Positions 18,443-26,802 of a DNA stretch of 64,000 nucleotides are shown piece by piece; position 1 is the stretch's first letter; every line of letters begins with the position of its first letter. The position numbers and the translations under genes are program-made. Under the pieces are notes generated by a model. It made no database searches, was not told where the DNA came from, and saw only the letters and a list, made by a program, of their open reading frames with translations. Origin of the DNA: Calothrix sp. PCC 7103 (GTDB lineage Bacteria; Cyanobacteriota; Cyanobacteriia; Cyanobacteriales; Nostocaceae); NCBI RefSeq assembly GCF_000331305.1, contig NZ_KB217483.1:703018-767017 (forward strand), given 5' to 3'.

Positions 18443-18793
18443 AATAGCGCCGCGATTCATGCTTTTAGCCTCTGAATTGTGATAAGTATGGGTTAGTTTG
18501 ACGGCTTGAAAACCGTTTTGCTTTCTGGCCCTAGTAGCTGCCCGCTCTCGAAGCTGCTGTCTGGCTCGTTCAGACAGGATACGCCCTCTTTTAAGTCTTA
18601 GATAAGCAAAACTTTTCTATGTTCTAGTAACAAAGAAGAATGCTTATACAAGAATATTAATAAGGGACAGGTGCGCTCCCAGCAAAAAGAGTAAAGCCCA
18701 AAAGCTTGAGCCGTTGCATAACGGTGGGGACTACCTCAGTGGTGGCTACCGAATCACCCCCTTCGTCGGGGGAACCCTCCAAATATTTTTTTT
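18443..18793 (+). ncRNA. V-K tracrRNA, with internal extension
   Basis: Pairs with the crRNA repeat and is bound by Cas12k. Conserved V-K blocks are in order: TAATAGCGCCGCGATTCATGC, GGGTTAGTTTGACGG, TTTCTGGCCCTAGTAGCTGC, GGTGCGCTCCCAGCA, GTGGTGGCTACCGAATCACC and the anti-repeat GGGGGAACCCTCCAAA, followed by a T-run at 18786-18793. A TATAAT box lies at 18431-18436. Compared with the ShCAST tracrRNA as I remember it, about 93 nt are inserted between GACAGGATA (18573) and GGTGCGCTCCC (18671). Confidence 0.85.
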
Positions 18794-18979
18794 GGCGTGT
18801 CGAAGCGCAGGCAAAATCCCTGGAGTCCCGCCAAAATCTTAAAACCTTTATCTAGTAAATGATTCAAGAATAGGACTGTCAATTAATTTAGTTTTTTCAT
18901 TTTAAATGAAGATGCTTTTTTAGGGCGACGCCAAATCTATGTTAGAAAAGCTTTACTGGTAAGGTTCTAGACGGGCGAA
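18794..18979 (+). other. Leader-like region before V-K array
   Basis: No gene. It contains an imperfect hairpin GGCGTGTCG...GCCAAAATC just after the tracrRNA T-run, which may help termination, and then AT-rich DNA leading into the first V-K repeat at 18980. Confidence 0.45.
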
Positions 18980-19452
18980 GTTTCAATAACCAACCCAGCT
19001 AGAGGTGGGTTGAAAGTCGTGATTTCTTGTCATTACAGTGCGTTGATTCCGGGTTTCAATAACCAACCCAGCTAGAGGTGGGTTGAAAGTATTAAAATTA
19101 TGACTCAACAAATCAGTAACATAGCGGTTTCAATAACCAACCCAGCTAGAGGTGGGTTGAAAGTCTGATTTGGAACGTATGGTGCTATCCAAGTTTGGGT
19201 TTCAATAACCAACCCAGCTAGAGGTGGGTTGAAAGAGGGTTTACTTCTCCGCAATGAAATTATTCTACTTTGTTTCAATAACCAACCCAGCTAGAGGTGG
19301 GTTGAAAGAGGCAACATGTCTTATTTTTGTTGACAGGTCACGTAGTTTCAATAACTAACCCGGCTAGAGGTGGGTTGAAAGGAGAAGTAATTCCGGGTTC
19401 TGAAGCTGACTATGAGTTTCAATAACTAACCCGGCTAGGGGTGGATTGAAAT
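18980..19452 (+). CRISPR. Type V-K CRISPR array
   Basis: Seven 37-nt repeats (begin GTTTCAATAACCAACCCAGC, end AGAGGTGGGTTGAAAG) start at 18980, 19053, 19127, 19199, 19272, 19345 and 19416. The six spacers are 34-37 nt. Repeats 6 and 7 change to ACTAACCCGGC, and repeat 7 also ends GGATTGAAAT, so decay marks the distal end. The array lies between the tracrRNA and the transposon right end, as in all V-K CASTs. No V-K adaptation genes exist; the only Cas1/Cas2 in the element belong to the MYXAN system. Confidence 0.97.
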
Positions 19453-19479
19453 TTTGTAAATGCTACTTTCTGTATGAAG

Positions 19480-19811
19480 GAACGACACTAATTTGCGAAA
19501 AGCGACATTTAATTCGTCGCTCTACAGCATAGGACTCTTAAGAAATTCCTATTATGGCTGACAGTATAATTTTAATACATATGCACTAAATGAGCAAAGT
19601 AAGATGTAAAAATACCTTCTAGCGAAAAGCAATATCTTGCAAGCATATCAAGACAGAATATATTATTGTATTAAGCATCTATTACTCGACGACATTAATT
19701 TGTTAACGCTATGTATGGCTAGTTCAACGACATTAATCTGTTAACGACGACAAATAATTTGTTATGGCGACATTAATCTGTTAACGACGACAAATAATGT
19801 GTTAATCGACA
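19480..19811 (+). mobile_element. CAST right end with TnsB-binding motifs
   Basis: Repeated motifs of the form CGACATTAATCTGTTAACG and CGACAAATAATTTGTTA occur at 19687-19708 and 19727-19811, with weaker copies at 19482-19519 (CGACACTAATTTGCG, CGACATTTAATTCGTCG). Read leftwards, the terminus is TGTCGATTAACACATTATTT, similar to known V-K ends, which start TGT and carry such 17-20 bp motifs. The last transposon base is about 19811; GTTGT would follow as one copy of a 5-bp target duplication. Confidence 0.8.
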
Positions 19812-20267
19812 GTTGTAAATTATTGTGTAACCCATGACTATTACTGTTATCACACCCGGTATTACTTCTCTACCATCTTGCTCTAATGCTTTGAGCGCTA
19901 CTTTTAATACAAATTGTGATGCCTTATCTACAGCTTCACTCCGTTCTGATAACAACTGTTCTAGAACAGGCGCCTTAATTATAGCAAGTTCCTGAATTGC
20001 TTCCACCGATACTGAACCAGTATAGTTACCCATGCTCGTTTCTATTTTTGACATCTGATACCATAACCAGTTTTGAGAATTTTCTTCTCTTTGAGCTTCA
20101 GTTAGTCGCTGTTTTTCTTCCAAAAAGCTCTGAGTTGCGGAGCGCTGGTTACTCTCCTCTCTAAAATTATTTTCATGAATATGATTTTCATTTTTATGCA
20201 CATCATTAAATGCAACAGAGTAACCATCTTGAAGGTCAAATGGCACCATCAATGAACGATTAGACAT
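19773..20267 (-). pseudogene. Flanking gene truncated by the CAST
   Basis: 164-aa frame whose last 13 codons lie in the transposon end, so the native C-terminus (from about residue 152) was cut off by the insertion. I do not recognise the family. The middle is helical and charged (EEKQRLTEAQREENSQNW), and ILEQLLSERSEAVDKASQFVL-like helices follow. The missing end should be found beyond the left end of the CAST, outside this window. It may have been expendable or the fusion may still work. Confidence 0.65.
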
Positions 20268-20578
20268 ATGATAAATTCCTTGTTTATATGACGGGTAATG
20301 CGGTTGATGTAGATTTTTCTACACCCAAAGAATAAAAGAAAAATTTTTTGAATGAGCGATATTATAATTGAACGCTCTATTTGTGGCGCCTTGCTTTAGA
20401 ATTAATGTAAAGCAAAACACGACATTGAATAAATGCAATCCCTGTAAAATGTATTGATTACTTATGAAACAAAGGCTCTTTTCTTTAGCCGTTATTCCGT
20501 TCTATGTTATCCACCCGGAATTTTCACAGTATTTTTAACAATTCGTTACAATCGAAGAAGCCCGGTTTCTAATTGATT

Positions 20579-21670
20579 ATGACTAGAAAAATTATTCATA
20601 TAGATATGGATGCTTTTTATGCTTCGGTGGAACAACGGGATAACCCAAGTTACCGTTCGCTACCTTTAGTTGTGGGTGGTTCTCCAACTCAACGGGGAGT
20701 AGTTGCTGCTGCTAGTTACGAAGCGCGTAAGTTTGGAATTTATTCTGCGATGTCTTCGCGTATTGCTATAAAGAAGTGTCCAAGTTTGATTTTTGTACGT
20801 CCTCGGTTTGATGTGTATCGGGAAGTTTCGGAGCAAATTCATGATATTTTTGCGTGTTACACTTCCAAAATTGAACCTGTTGCCCTTGATGAGGCTTATT
20901 TAGATGTTACGCAAAATAAGCAAAATATTAAATATGCTTCTACTATTGCTAAGTTAATACGGGCAGATATTTTTAAACAGACTGGTTTAACTGCATCTGC
21001 GGGTGTCTCGATGAACAAGTTTTTAGCCAAAATGGCTTCGGGTATGAACAAGCCAAATGGTATGACTGTTATTTTACCACAAAACGCTGAGGTTTTTGTG
21101 GAGGCTTTACCGATTGAGAAGTTTCATGGTATTGGTAAAGTCACTGCCGCTAAGATGCATTCACTAGGAATTAAAAACGGCGCCGATTTAAAGCTGCGTT
21201 CACAAAAAGAGTTAACAGATTGTTTTGGTAAAGCCGGGGAATACTATTATAAAATAGCTAGGGCACAAGATGACCGCCCTGTTGAAGCTAACCGTATACG
21301 TAAATCTATTGGCGCCGAAACTTCATTTGCTCAAGATTTAAGCGATAAATTATCTATCTTATCAGAACTTCAAGAAATTGCAAGAATCCTTAAACAACGT
21401 ATAGAAAAACACCAAGCTTCTGGTCGTACCATCACTTTAAAAATCAAATTTTCTAACTATCGACAAATCACTCGCAGCAAAACTTTACTTGCCCCTATTA
21501 ACGACTTAGAAACAATTGGCGCCAAAACTGTAGAATTATTAGAAAGCGTTGACTTAAACGAGCAAAGTATCCGACTGCTCGGTATTTCACTATCGAACCT
21601 TAATAATAACATTAATCATCATGATAATAAAAACAACTATCAATTTATTCAATTACATTTATTTAATTAA
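20579..21670 (+). CDS. dinB: DNA polymerase IV (Y family)
   Basis: Error-prone lesion-bypass polymerase. Catalytic motif HIDMDAFYASVEQ (residues 7-19), steric-gate region, and ALDEAYLDVT around 101-110 with the catalytic Asp-Glu. GVSMNKFLAKMASGMNKPNG and a C-terminal little-finger domain complete the protein (364 aa). I take ATG 20579; a TTG two codons earlier is also open. It lies just right of the CAST insertion and appears resident. Confidence 0.95.
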   Translation: MTRKIIHIDMDAFYASVEQRDNPSYRSLPLVVGGSPTQRGVVAAASYEARKFGIYSAMSSRIAIKKCPSLIFVRPRFDVYREVSEQIHDIFACYTSKIEPVALDEAYLDVTQNKQNIKYASTIAKLIRADIFKQTGLTASAGVSMNKFLAKMASGMNKPNGMTVILPQNAEVFVEALPIEKFHGIGKVTAAKMHSLGIKNGADLKLRSQKELTDCFGKAGEYYYKIARAQDDRPVEANRIRKSIGAETSFAQDLSDKLSILSELQEIARILKQRIEKHQASGRTITLKIKFSNYRQITRSKTLLAPINDLETIGAKTVELLESVDLNEQSIRLLGISLSNLNNNINHHDNKNNYQFIQLHLFN

Positions 21671-21687
21671 AATTAATTTAATTAAAA

Positions 21688-21819
21688 TTAATTTATAAAC
21701 AATAACTCATTTGGTGTATCTGTTGCAAAAAAAATAATTTTTATCAGAATTACACAAATAATAAATAGAGTTAACCAAAGCAAAATCAGTGCTTCAGATG
21801 GTTCATTATTTTCATTCAT
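21688..21819 (-). CDS. 43-aa single-span membrane peptide
   Basis: A short frame MNENNEPSEALILLWL... with one strong membrane span (residues 10-32, Leu/Ile/Phe rich) and a short polar tail. It starts 19 bp after the stop of the AAA/GGDEF gene on the same strand and probably shares its message. No known family. The compact topology and operon position support it being real. Confidence 0.5.
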   Translation of the reverse strand: MNENNEPSEALILLWLTLFIICVILIKIIFFATDTPNELLFIN

Positions 21820-21837
21820 TATCTTATTCTTCAATAT

Positions 21838-23463
21838 TTAATAAATGTCAACTGAAATACAATCGCGTCCATCATTTTTAGATTGATATAAGGCTTTACG
21901 AGCCATTTCCATTAATTTGATTGGGGATTTATCTGCATTCGTTACTGCACAAACAACACCTAAACTAATTGTAACAATAGGCGCAGTAAGACCAAAGTAT
22001 TTTTGTGATTGTAGAATATTTAAGTCTTTAACTTTTGTACGAATAATTTCTGCTATTTGTACAGCAATATCAAGAGTTTTACCAGGTAATAATATGGCAA
22101 ATTCTCCACCGCTATATCGAACGGGTTGTATTTGATATAAACCAACTTTAGAAAAATCACTCACAACTTCTTGGATAACATTAGCAATTTTTTTTATACA
22201 ATTATCTCCTTTTATACGGTCATAGCTTTGATTATAAATTTTGAGATGGTCAATGTCTAGTATAATCATTGACATTGGCGCCTCTTTTCCAACAAGCATA
22301 AACCATAACTGATGGAGCATTGTCTCAAAATAACGTCGGTTATTAAGTTGAGTCAGTTCATCAGTATTTGATAAACTTCTTAAAGTTTTGTTATCTTTTT
22401 GTAAATTTTTCATATATCGCCAAACATTAAGCTCTTCAAAATTTTGAGTGGCAAAATACTTTTTATATAATTCACACGAAAAAGTACACTGGCTATCAAC
22501 TTTAATTAATCCTAAACTCTCTAATTTATAAGCCACTATATCATTTAACAATATTTCACCATGATACATTAAATCTTTAAGTGCGGATACTAATTCTGGA
22601 TGCTGGATAACGGTTGCTAATATACCTCTAAGATAACTATTGTAAATACCTTGATATGTATGACTTTGCTCTAAAAGTTCATCAAATGTACTATCGGGAT
22701 TGTTTACTAGGTTATGAATGAACATCCGAACTAAATAAGGATGTCCTCCGAGCAAGGACTTTAGCTGAAAAGCGTATCTATTGTTAATTTTACTAGACCA
22801 ATTTAATCCATAGCGTAAAGCTAGCTCTTGTATTTGTTTCGTTGTGAACTCAGGTAGTTCAACTAAAAGTCCTACATTAAAAGGAGATTGATTTATATTT
22901 AAACTAATATAAATTTCAGTCGAGTAGACTAGCGCTAATCTAATTTGATTCAAATCGACATCATATTTAGCATCGTGCCAAGAACGCAGTAGAGTCAAAA
23001 AGCTAGTAGCAATAGGATATTCAAAAATGTAATCTAATTTATTTAAAACTAATACTAAAGGTACATTTAGCTGCTGGAGTATATAATTCTTTAAATATAG
23101 TGTACAGTTAACTTTGTTACCAATTTCCAAATCCCAATATTCATTTATGAGTATATTTAACTGCAATTGCTTACTAATATTAGCGCAAAACCAACGAAAA
23201 AATTTATCCTCACAGCAAAGAATATCTTTATCTGCTTGCTGGAAATCGATGTATACTGTAGCATATAATACACTTTTCGCGTATTTCATTAATCGCAAAA
23301 CTAAAGAAGTCTTTCCCATTTTTTGAGGTGACTTGATACGGATAATACAACCTTCTTTACTAATTTCTTGGCAAACTGTTGCTTCGATTGGTGGACGCTC
23401 TATGTAAAAAATAGAACTTTGGTGTAGTGGCTCATCCGGAGGCTCTTTAGCTATACTTCTCAC
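21838..23463 (-). CDS. AAA_35-like ATPase with degenerate GGDEF domain
   Basis: 541 aa. Residues 15-330 form an AAA-like (AAA_35) domain with Walker A SPQKMGKTS at 45-53 and the family's FYIERPPIE, YIDFQQADK, INQSPFNVGLLVELPEF and GGHPYLVR. After a linker, TDELTQLNNRRYFE opens a GGDEF domain whose signature reads RYSGGEF instead of RY(G)GDEF, losing the acidic third residue. Diguanylate cyclase activity is therefore doubtful. It pairs with similar proteins on both sides. A sensory or conflict role is inference. Confidence 0.85.
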   Translation of the reverse strand: MRSIAKEPPDEPLHQSSIFYIERPPIEATVCQEISKEGCIIRIKSPQKMGKTSLVLRLMKYAKSVLYATVYIDFQQADKDILCCEDKFFRWFCANISKQLQLNILINEYWDLEIGNKVNCTLYLKNYILQQLNVPLVLVLNKLDYIFEYPIATSFLTLLRSWHDAKYDVDLNQIRLALVYSTEIYISLNINQSPFNVGLLVELPEFTTKQIQELALRYGLNWSSKINNRYAFQLKSLLGGHPYLVRMFIHNLVNNPDSTFDELLEQSHTYQGIYNSYLRGILATVIQHPELVSALKDLMYHGEILLNDIVAYKLESLGLIKVDSQCTFSCELYKKYFATQNFEELNVWRYMKNLQKDNKTLRSLSNTDELTQLNNRRYFETMLHQLWFMLVGKEAPMSMIILDIDHLKIYNQSYDRIKGDNCIKKIANVIQEVVSDFSKVGLYQIQPVRYSGGEFAILLPGKTLDIAVQIAEIIRTKVKDLNILQSQKYFGLTAPIVTISLGVVCAVTNADKSPIKLMEMARKALYQSKNDGRDCISVDIY

Positions 23464-23588
23464 TATATTAGCCTTGTTTGTAACTGTTTTGGACTAACTG
23501 AAATGCACTACAGCAGGTAAAAGTGCCATATTAATGTAACATCTGTCTTTAAATTAGGTATAGATAGGTATGCAACATTTCTCAACAA
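23464..23588. other. Upstream region of AAA/GGDEF gene
   Basis: AT-rich gap that should hold the promoter of the leftward AAA/GGDEF gene. No clear motif is visible. Confidence 0.3.
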
Positions 23589-23768
23589 TTATTCAAAAAA
23601 TAATCTTTCCTCAATTGGGCAGTGTCCTCCAACTCCTGGGTTTGTAACCGGAGTGCCTGATACATATGAACGAGTACTGGTATAGTATTTCTTGACAACA
23701 ACTATAAATTTGCCGTTCACATAAATAAATGTACCATCTTTATTATTAAATAGATGTTGTGAAAGCAT
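23589..23768 (-). CDS. Possible 59-aa small protein
   Basis: A frame of 59 codons reads MLSQHLFNNKDGTFIYVNGK, then FIVVVKKYYTSTRSYVSGTP and a tail with NPGVGGHCPIEERLFFE. The composition is protein-like with alternating beta-type residues. There is no clear ribosome-binding site and I know no homologue. It may be a small secreted or structural protein or chance. Confidence 0.35.
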   Translation of the reverse strand: MLSQHLFNNKDGTFIYVNGKFIVVVKKYYTSTRSYVSGTPVTNPGVGGHCPIEERLFFE

Positions 23769-23861
23769 TTTGTTGTAAAATTAGCATATGTAGTAAATAA
23801 TAAATAGATGTTCCCTTTGTTGATATAAGTCCAAGTTTATACAAATCTTGCAATTGGCGTT

Positions 23862-25718
23862 ATGGATAGCGAGAATGCTTTAGAAGTAGTAGAAAGATTG
23901 CTGTTTCGACAACTTACACCGATTGAACAATTAATATTGCGTCAATCGTGGGCAGGTAAAAGTTATGAAGAAATGGCACACAATACTAATTATTCTAGTA
24001 ATTACCTAAAAGTAATTGGCTTTGATTTATGGAATAATATTTCCAATGTACTTGGGCAAAGAGTAACAAAGAAAAATATACATTTAATTTTACCCAAGTA
24101 TTTATCAAATATTGAGAAAATTTCAAATAAATTTAATAGTGATAATAAGACCATACCAAGTATAAAAGCAAACTTTGAAATAGAACTACTTAGTAGTCCT
24201 CTACCATATAATTCTTCTTTTTACATTCACCGTTCTCCAATTGAAGAGCTTGTTTTTGCAGAAGTAAGAAAACCAGGTAGTGTAGTTAGAATTAGAGCTT
24301 CCAAAAAAATGGGCAAAAATTCTTTAATTAACAAAATAATTAGCAGTGTGAAACAGGAGGATTACGAATCAGCTTATATAGATTTTCAGGAACCGGACAA
24401 AGCAATATTTACGAATCTTGATAAATTTTTACGCTGGTTTTGTAGTACGATTAGTAGACAGTTGCAGATGAATCCTCAACTAGATGATTATTGGGATGAA
24501 GATATTGGCAGCAAGGTGAGTTCTAAAGTTTATTTTCAAGAATATTTGCTTGCTAAAATTAAACATCCATTAGTTTTGGTGTTAAATGAAGTAAACTGCA
24601 TTTTTGAACATTCAAGTATTGCCTCAGAATTTTTACCAATGCTGCGGTATTGGCATGAAATTGCTCGTTCGCAACAAGTTTGGCAAAAATTACGCTTAGT
24701 AATTGCCCATTCAACCGAAGTATATATACCTTTAAAGTTGCATCAATCTCCATTTAATGTGGGTTTAGCGGTTAAGTTGCCTGAGTTTTCTTGCGAACAA
24801 GTTAAATTATTAGCTGCTCGCTACAAATTAGAATCGATTCAGGAGCATCAAATTCAACAGTTAATGTCAATGGTTGGGGGACATCCTTATTTAATTAACC
24901 TAGCTTTTTATCATCTTTATAGAGGAGAGATGACTTTAGAAGAGTTGTTGCAGAACGCTCCCACGCTAGCAGGTATTTACAGTGACCATTTACGAGGTAT
25001 TTTAGTAATTCTACAACAGCAACCAGAATTAGCACTTTTGTTAGAGCAAGTGTTAACTACGAATGAAGGTGTTTTTCTTGATGCAATGGCAGCGTATAAG
25101 CTAGAGAGTATAGGGTTGATACATTTAGATGGTAACTTAGCTTTCATAAGTTGTGAATTGTATCGTTTATATTTTCGCCAACAGTTAGAAGGTTTAAATC
25201 CAAGTATATTTAGCGTGCGAAAGCAAAATAGTGCAGATGAATCACTCGAATTTTATACACAATACGGTTATTTCAAGCATTATTTAGAAACCGAATGGCG
25301 CCAGTGGAATTCCGAAGCATTACCGTTATCGATGATTTGGTGTGATATCGACTACTTTAAATCATACAATCAATCCTATGGTTTAGGTGCCAGTAATGCG
25401 GCGTTACAACAAATTAGTACAGCTTTGTGTGACTGTGTAAAGCAGCAAGCAACTTTAATAGCGCGTCACAAAGGAGAAGAATTTATTGTAGTATTACCTC
25501 AAACAACTACTGACACAGCAATTTCACTTGCAGAACAAATTCGCGCGTGTGTTGAAGATTTATCAATAACTCGTGAACCGTCAGAAGTTTTAACTATGAG
25601 TTTGGGGGTAGCGACTATCGAGCCAAATTCGGAGTTATATCCAGATACATTAATTGCTGCTGCTCAACAAGCAATGATGCAATCCAAAAAACTTGGAAGA
25701 AATCGAGTTAGCACATAA
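23862..25718 (+). CDS. vMAP-type HTH + AAA_35 + degenerate GGDEF protein
   Basis: 618 aa in three parts. The N-terminus (1-80; LTPIEQLILRQSWAGKSYEE, MAHNTNYSSNYLKV) matches the HTH domain of vWA-MoxR-associated proteins. The AAA_35 domain (about 105-420) has a changed P-loop, RASKKMGKNS at 144-153, with Asn at the Thr/Ser position. The GGDEF domain has RHKGEEF at 535-541, with Lys for the first Gly. It resembles the 541-aa protein closely in the AAA part (YIDFQEPDK, HQSPFNVGLAVKLPEF) and is a paralogue. Likely a signalling or STAND-like regulator; exact role unknown. Confidence 0.85.
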   Translation: MDSENALEVVERLLFRQLTPIEQLILRQSWAGKSYEEMAHNTNYSSNYLKVIGFDLWNNISNVLGQRVTKKNIHLILPKYLSNIEKISNKFNSDNKTIPSIKANFEIELLSSPLPYNSSFYIHRSPIEELVFAEVRKPGSVVRIRASKKMGKNSLINKIISSVKQEDYESAYIDFQEPDKAIFTNLDKFLRWFCSTISRQLQMNPQLDDYWDEDIGSKVSSKVYFQEYLLAKIKHPLVLVLNEVNCIFEHSSIASEFLPMLRYWHEIARSQQVWQKLRLVIAHSTEVYIPLKLHQSPFNVGLAVKLPEFSCEQVKLLAARYKLESIQEHQIQQLMSMVGGHPYLINLAFYHLYRGEMTLEELLQNAPTLAGIYSDHLRGILVILQQQPELALLLEQVLTTNEGVFLDAMAAYKLESIGLIHLDGNLAFISCELYRLYFRQQLEGLNPSIFSVRKQNSADESLEFYTQYGYFKHYLETEWRQWNSEALPLSMIWCDIDYFKSYNQSYGLGASNAALQQISTALCDCVKQQATLIARHKGEEFIVVLPQTTTDTAISLAEQIRACVEDLSITREPSEVLTMSLGVATIEPNSELYPDTLIAAAQQAMMQSKKLGRNRVST

Positions 25719-25732
25719 TATATATATATAGA

Positions 25733-26458
25733 TTATTTCAGAGTTTTGCTAACACAAGTGCAATTTCCCTCTAACTTTTTCGCGCGATGTAATGCATTTA
25801 AAGCTGCATCACACAAAACATTTGGAGATTGTTCTAAATTGGGAATTGTGGTTGCAACTCCTAAACTAACTGTAACAATAGGAAAACGCAGTCCACCAAG
25901 TTGAGCAACAGCGTGTTGAATATTTAAGTTTTTTACTTCTTCGCGAATGACCTCAGCTATTTCTACTGCATTACTCGCTGTAGTGTTGGGAAGAACTATT
26001 GCAAATGCGTCATCTTGATAGCGTGCAACCAAGGTGCCATGTTTATTTAAGCATTTAGGAATCGCATTCGCAATTTCATATACACACTTATCACCCATTT
26101 CTTGTCCCCGCATCAAATTATAGACCTTGAGATTATCGATATCTAAAAATATAACCGACAGCGGCGCCTGCTCGTTGGCTAAGTCTTTCCAGCAATTTTC
26201 TAGGTAAAAATCAAAGTAGCGTTTGTTACGAAGTTGTGTTAAATCATCGGTATAACATATATTTTCGAGGTGCATTATATCTAACTGTTGACTAATATAC
26301 AGAAGAAGCCAAAATTGATAAAAATGTTTATCTTGGTTTTCGTTGATATCATCAATCTTTTTAAAAGCTAGCTCATTGCTTTTAGAATGATTGAGATTTG
26401 ATGCTAACATGGCATCAGCGACTGGCAGGGCAAATAAATTAACGTAGTTTTGATTCAT
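25733..26458 (-). CDS. Stand-alone degenerate GGDEF protein
   Basis: 241 aa. The GGDEF fold begins at YTDDLTQLRNKRYFD (69-83) and includes SVIFLDIDNLKVYN, but the signature is RYQDDAF at 146-152 instead of RYGGDEF. This should abolish cyclase activity. The N-terminus (1-60) has no known sensor domain. It faces the 618-aa gene, with the two stops 14 bp apart. Possible nucleotide binding without catalysis is inferred. Confidence 0.85.
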   Translation of the reverse strand: MNQNYVNLFALPVADAMLASNLNHSKSNELAFKKIDDINENQDKHFYQFWLLLYISQQLDIMHLENICYTDDLTQLRNKRYFDFYLENCWKDLANEQAPLSVIFLDIDNLKVYNLMRGQEMGDKCVYEIANAIPKCLNKHGTLVARYQDDAFAIVLPNTTASNAVEIAEVIREEVKNLNIQHAVAQLGGLRFPIVTVSLGVATTIPNLEQSPNVLCDAALNALHRAKKLEGNCTCVSKTLK

Positions 26459-26802
26459 CTTAATTAATAGTCTCTATAATTAAAATCGAAAATAATTTCA
26501 TACTAGCTGACAATTATAATCTATAAATATGTATTGGCTACACTTTTTTCAAAACTTTATAAAGAGTATTTTCTCTCAAGAAAAATATATAATTTACCAC
26601 TAACTACATGACGACACCATACAAATCAAATAAACATAACTTTTAATAACTTAGTACAATAAATAAGTTATATTAGTTATAAAAGTAAGTTTAATTGGTT
26701 AAGATTAAAAAAACAAGATTTGTAACATTGACGTAATTATCGTTAATTTAACTGAAGTTATACACAATATCCACTATTAATTAAGGGAAGTAAACGTTAA
26801 GT
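26459..26802. other. AT-rich intergenic region
   Basis: A 344-bp gap between two divergent genes that should hold both promoters. It is very AT-rich with no clear palindrome or RNA element. Confidence 0.4.

Larger units (their letters stand above)
894..19811 (+). mobile_element. Type V-K CRISPR-associated transposon (right-hand part)
   Basis: Gene order tnsB(fragment)-tnsC-tniQ-cargo-cas12k-tracrRNA-CRISPR-right end is diagnostic for type V-K CASTs, which insert DNA at sites chosen by Cas12k and a crRNA. The right end is visible (TGTCG-type terminus read leftwards from 19811). The left end and most of tnsB lie beyond or were lost near the left edge. The cargo is a full MYXAN-type CRISPR-Cas system plus a DUF262 nuclease. 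The tnsB break suggests the element cannot move unless TnsB is supplied in trans. Confidence 0.9.
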
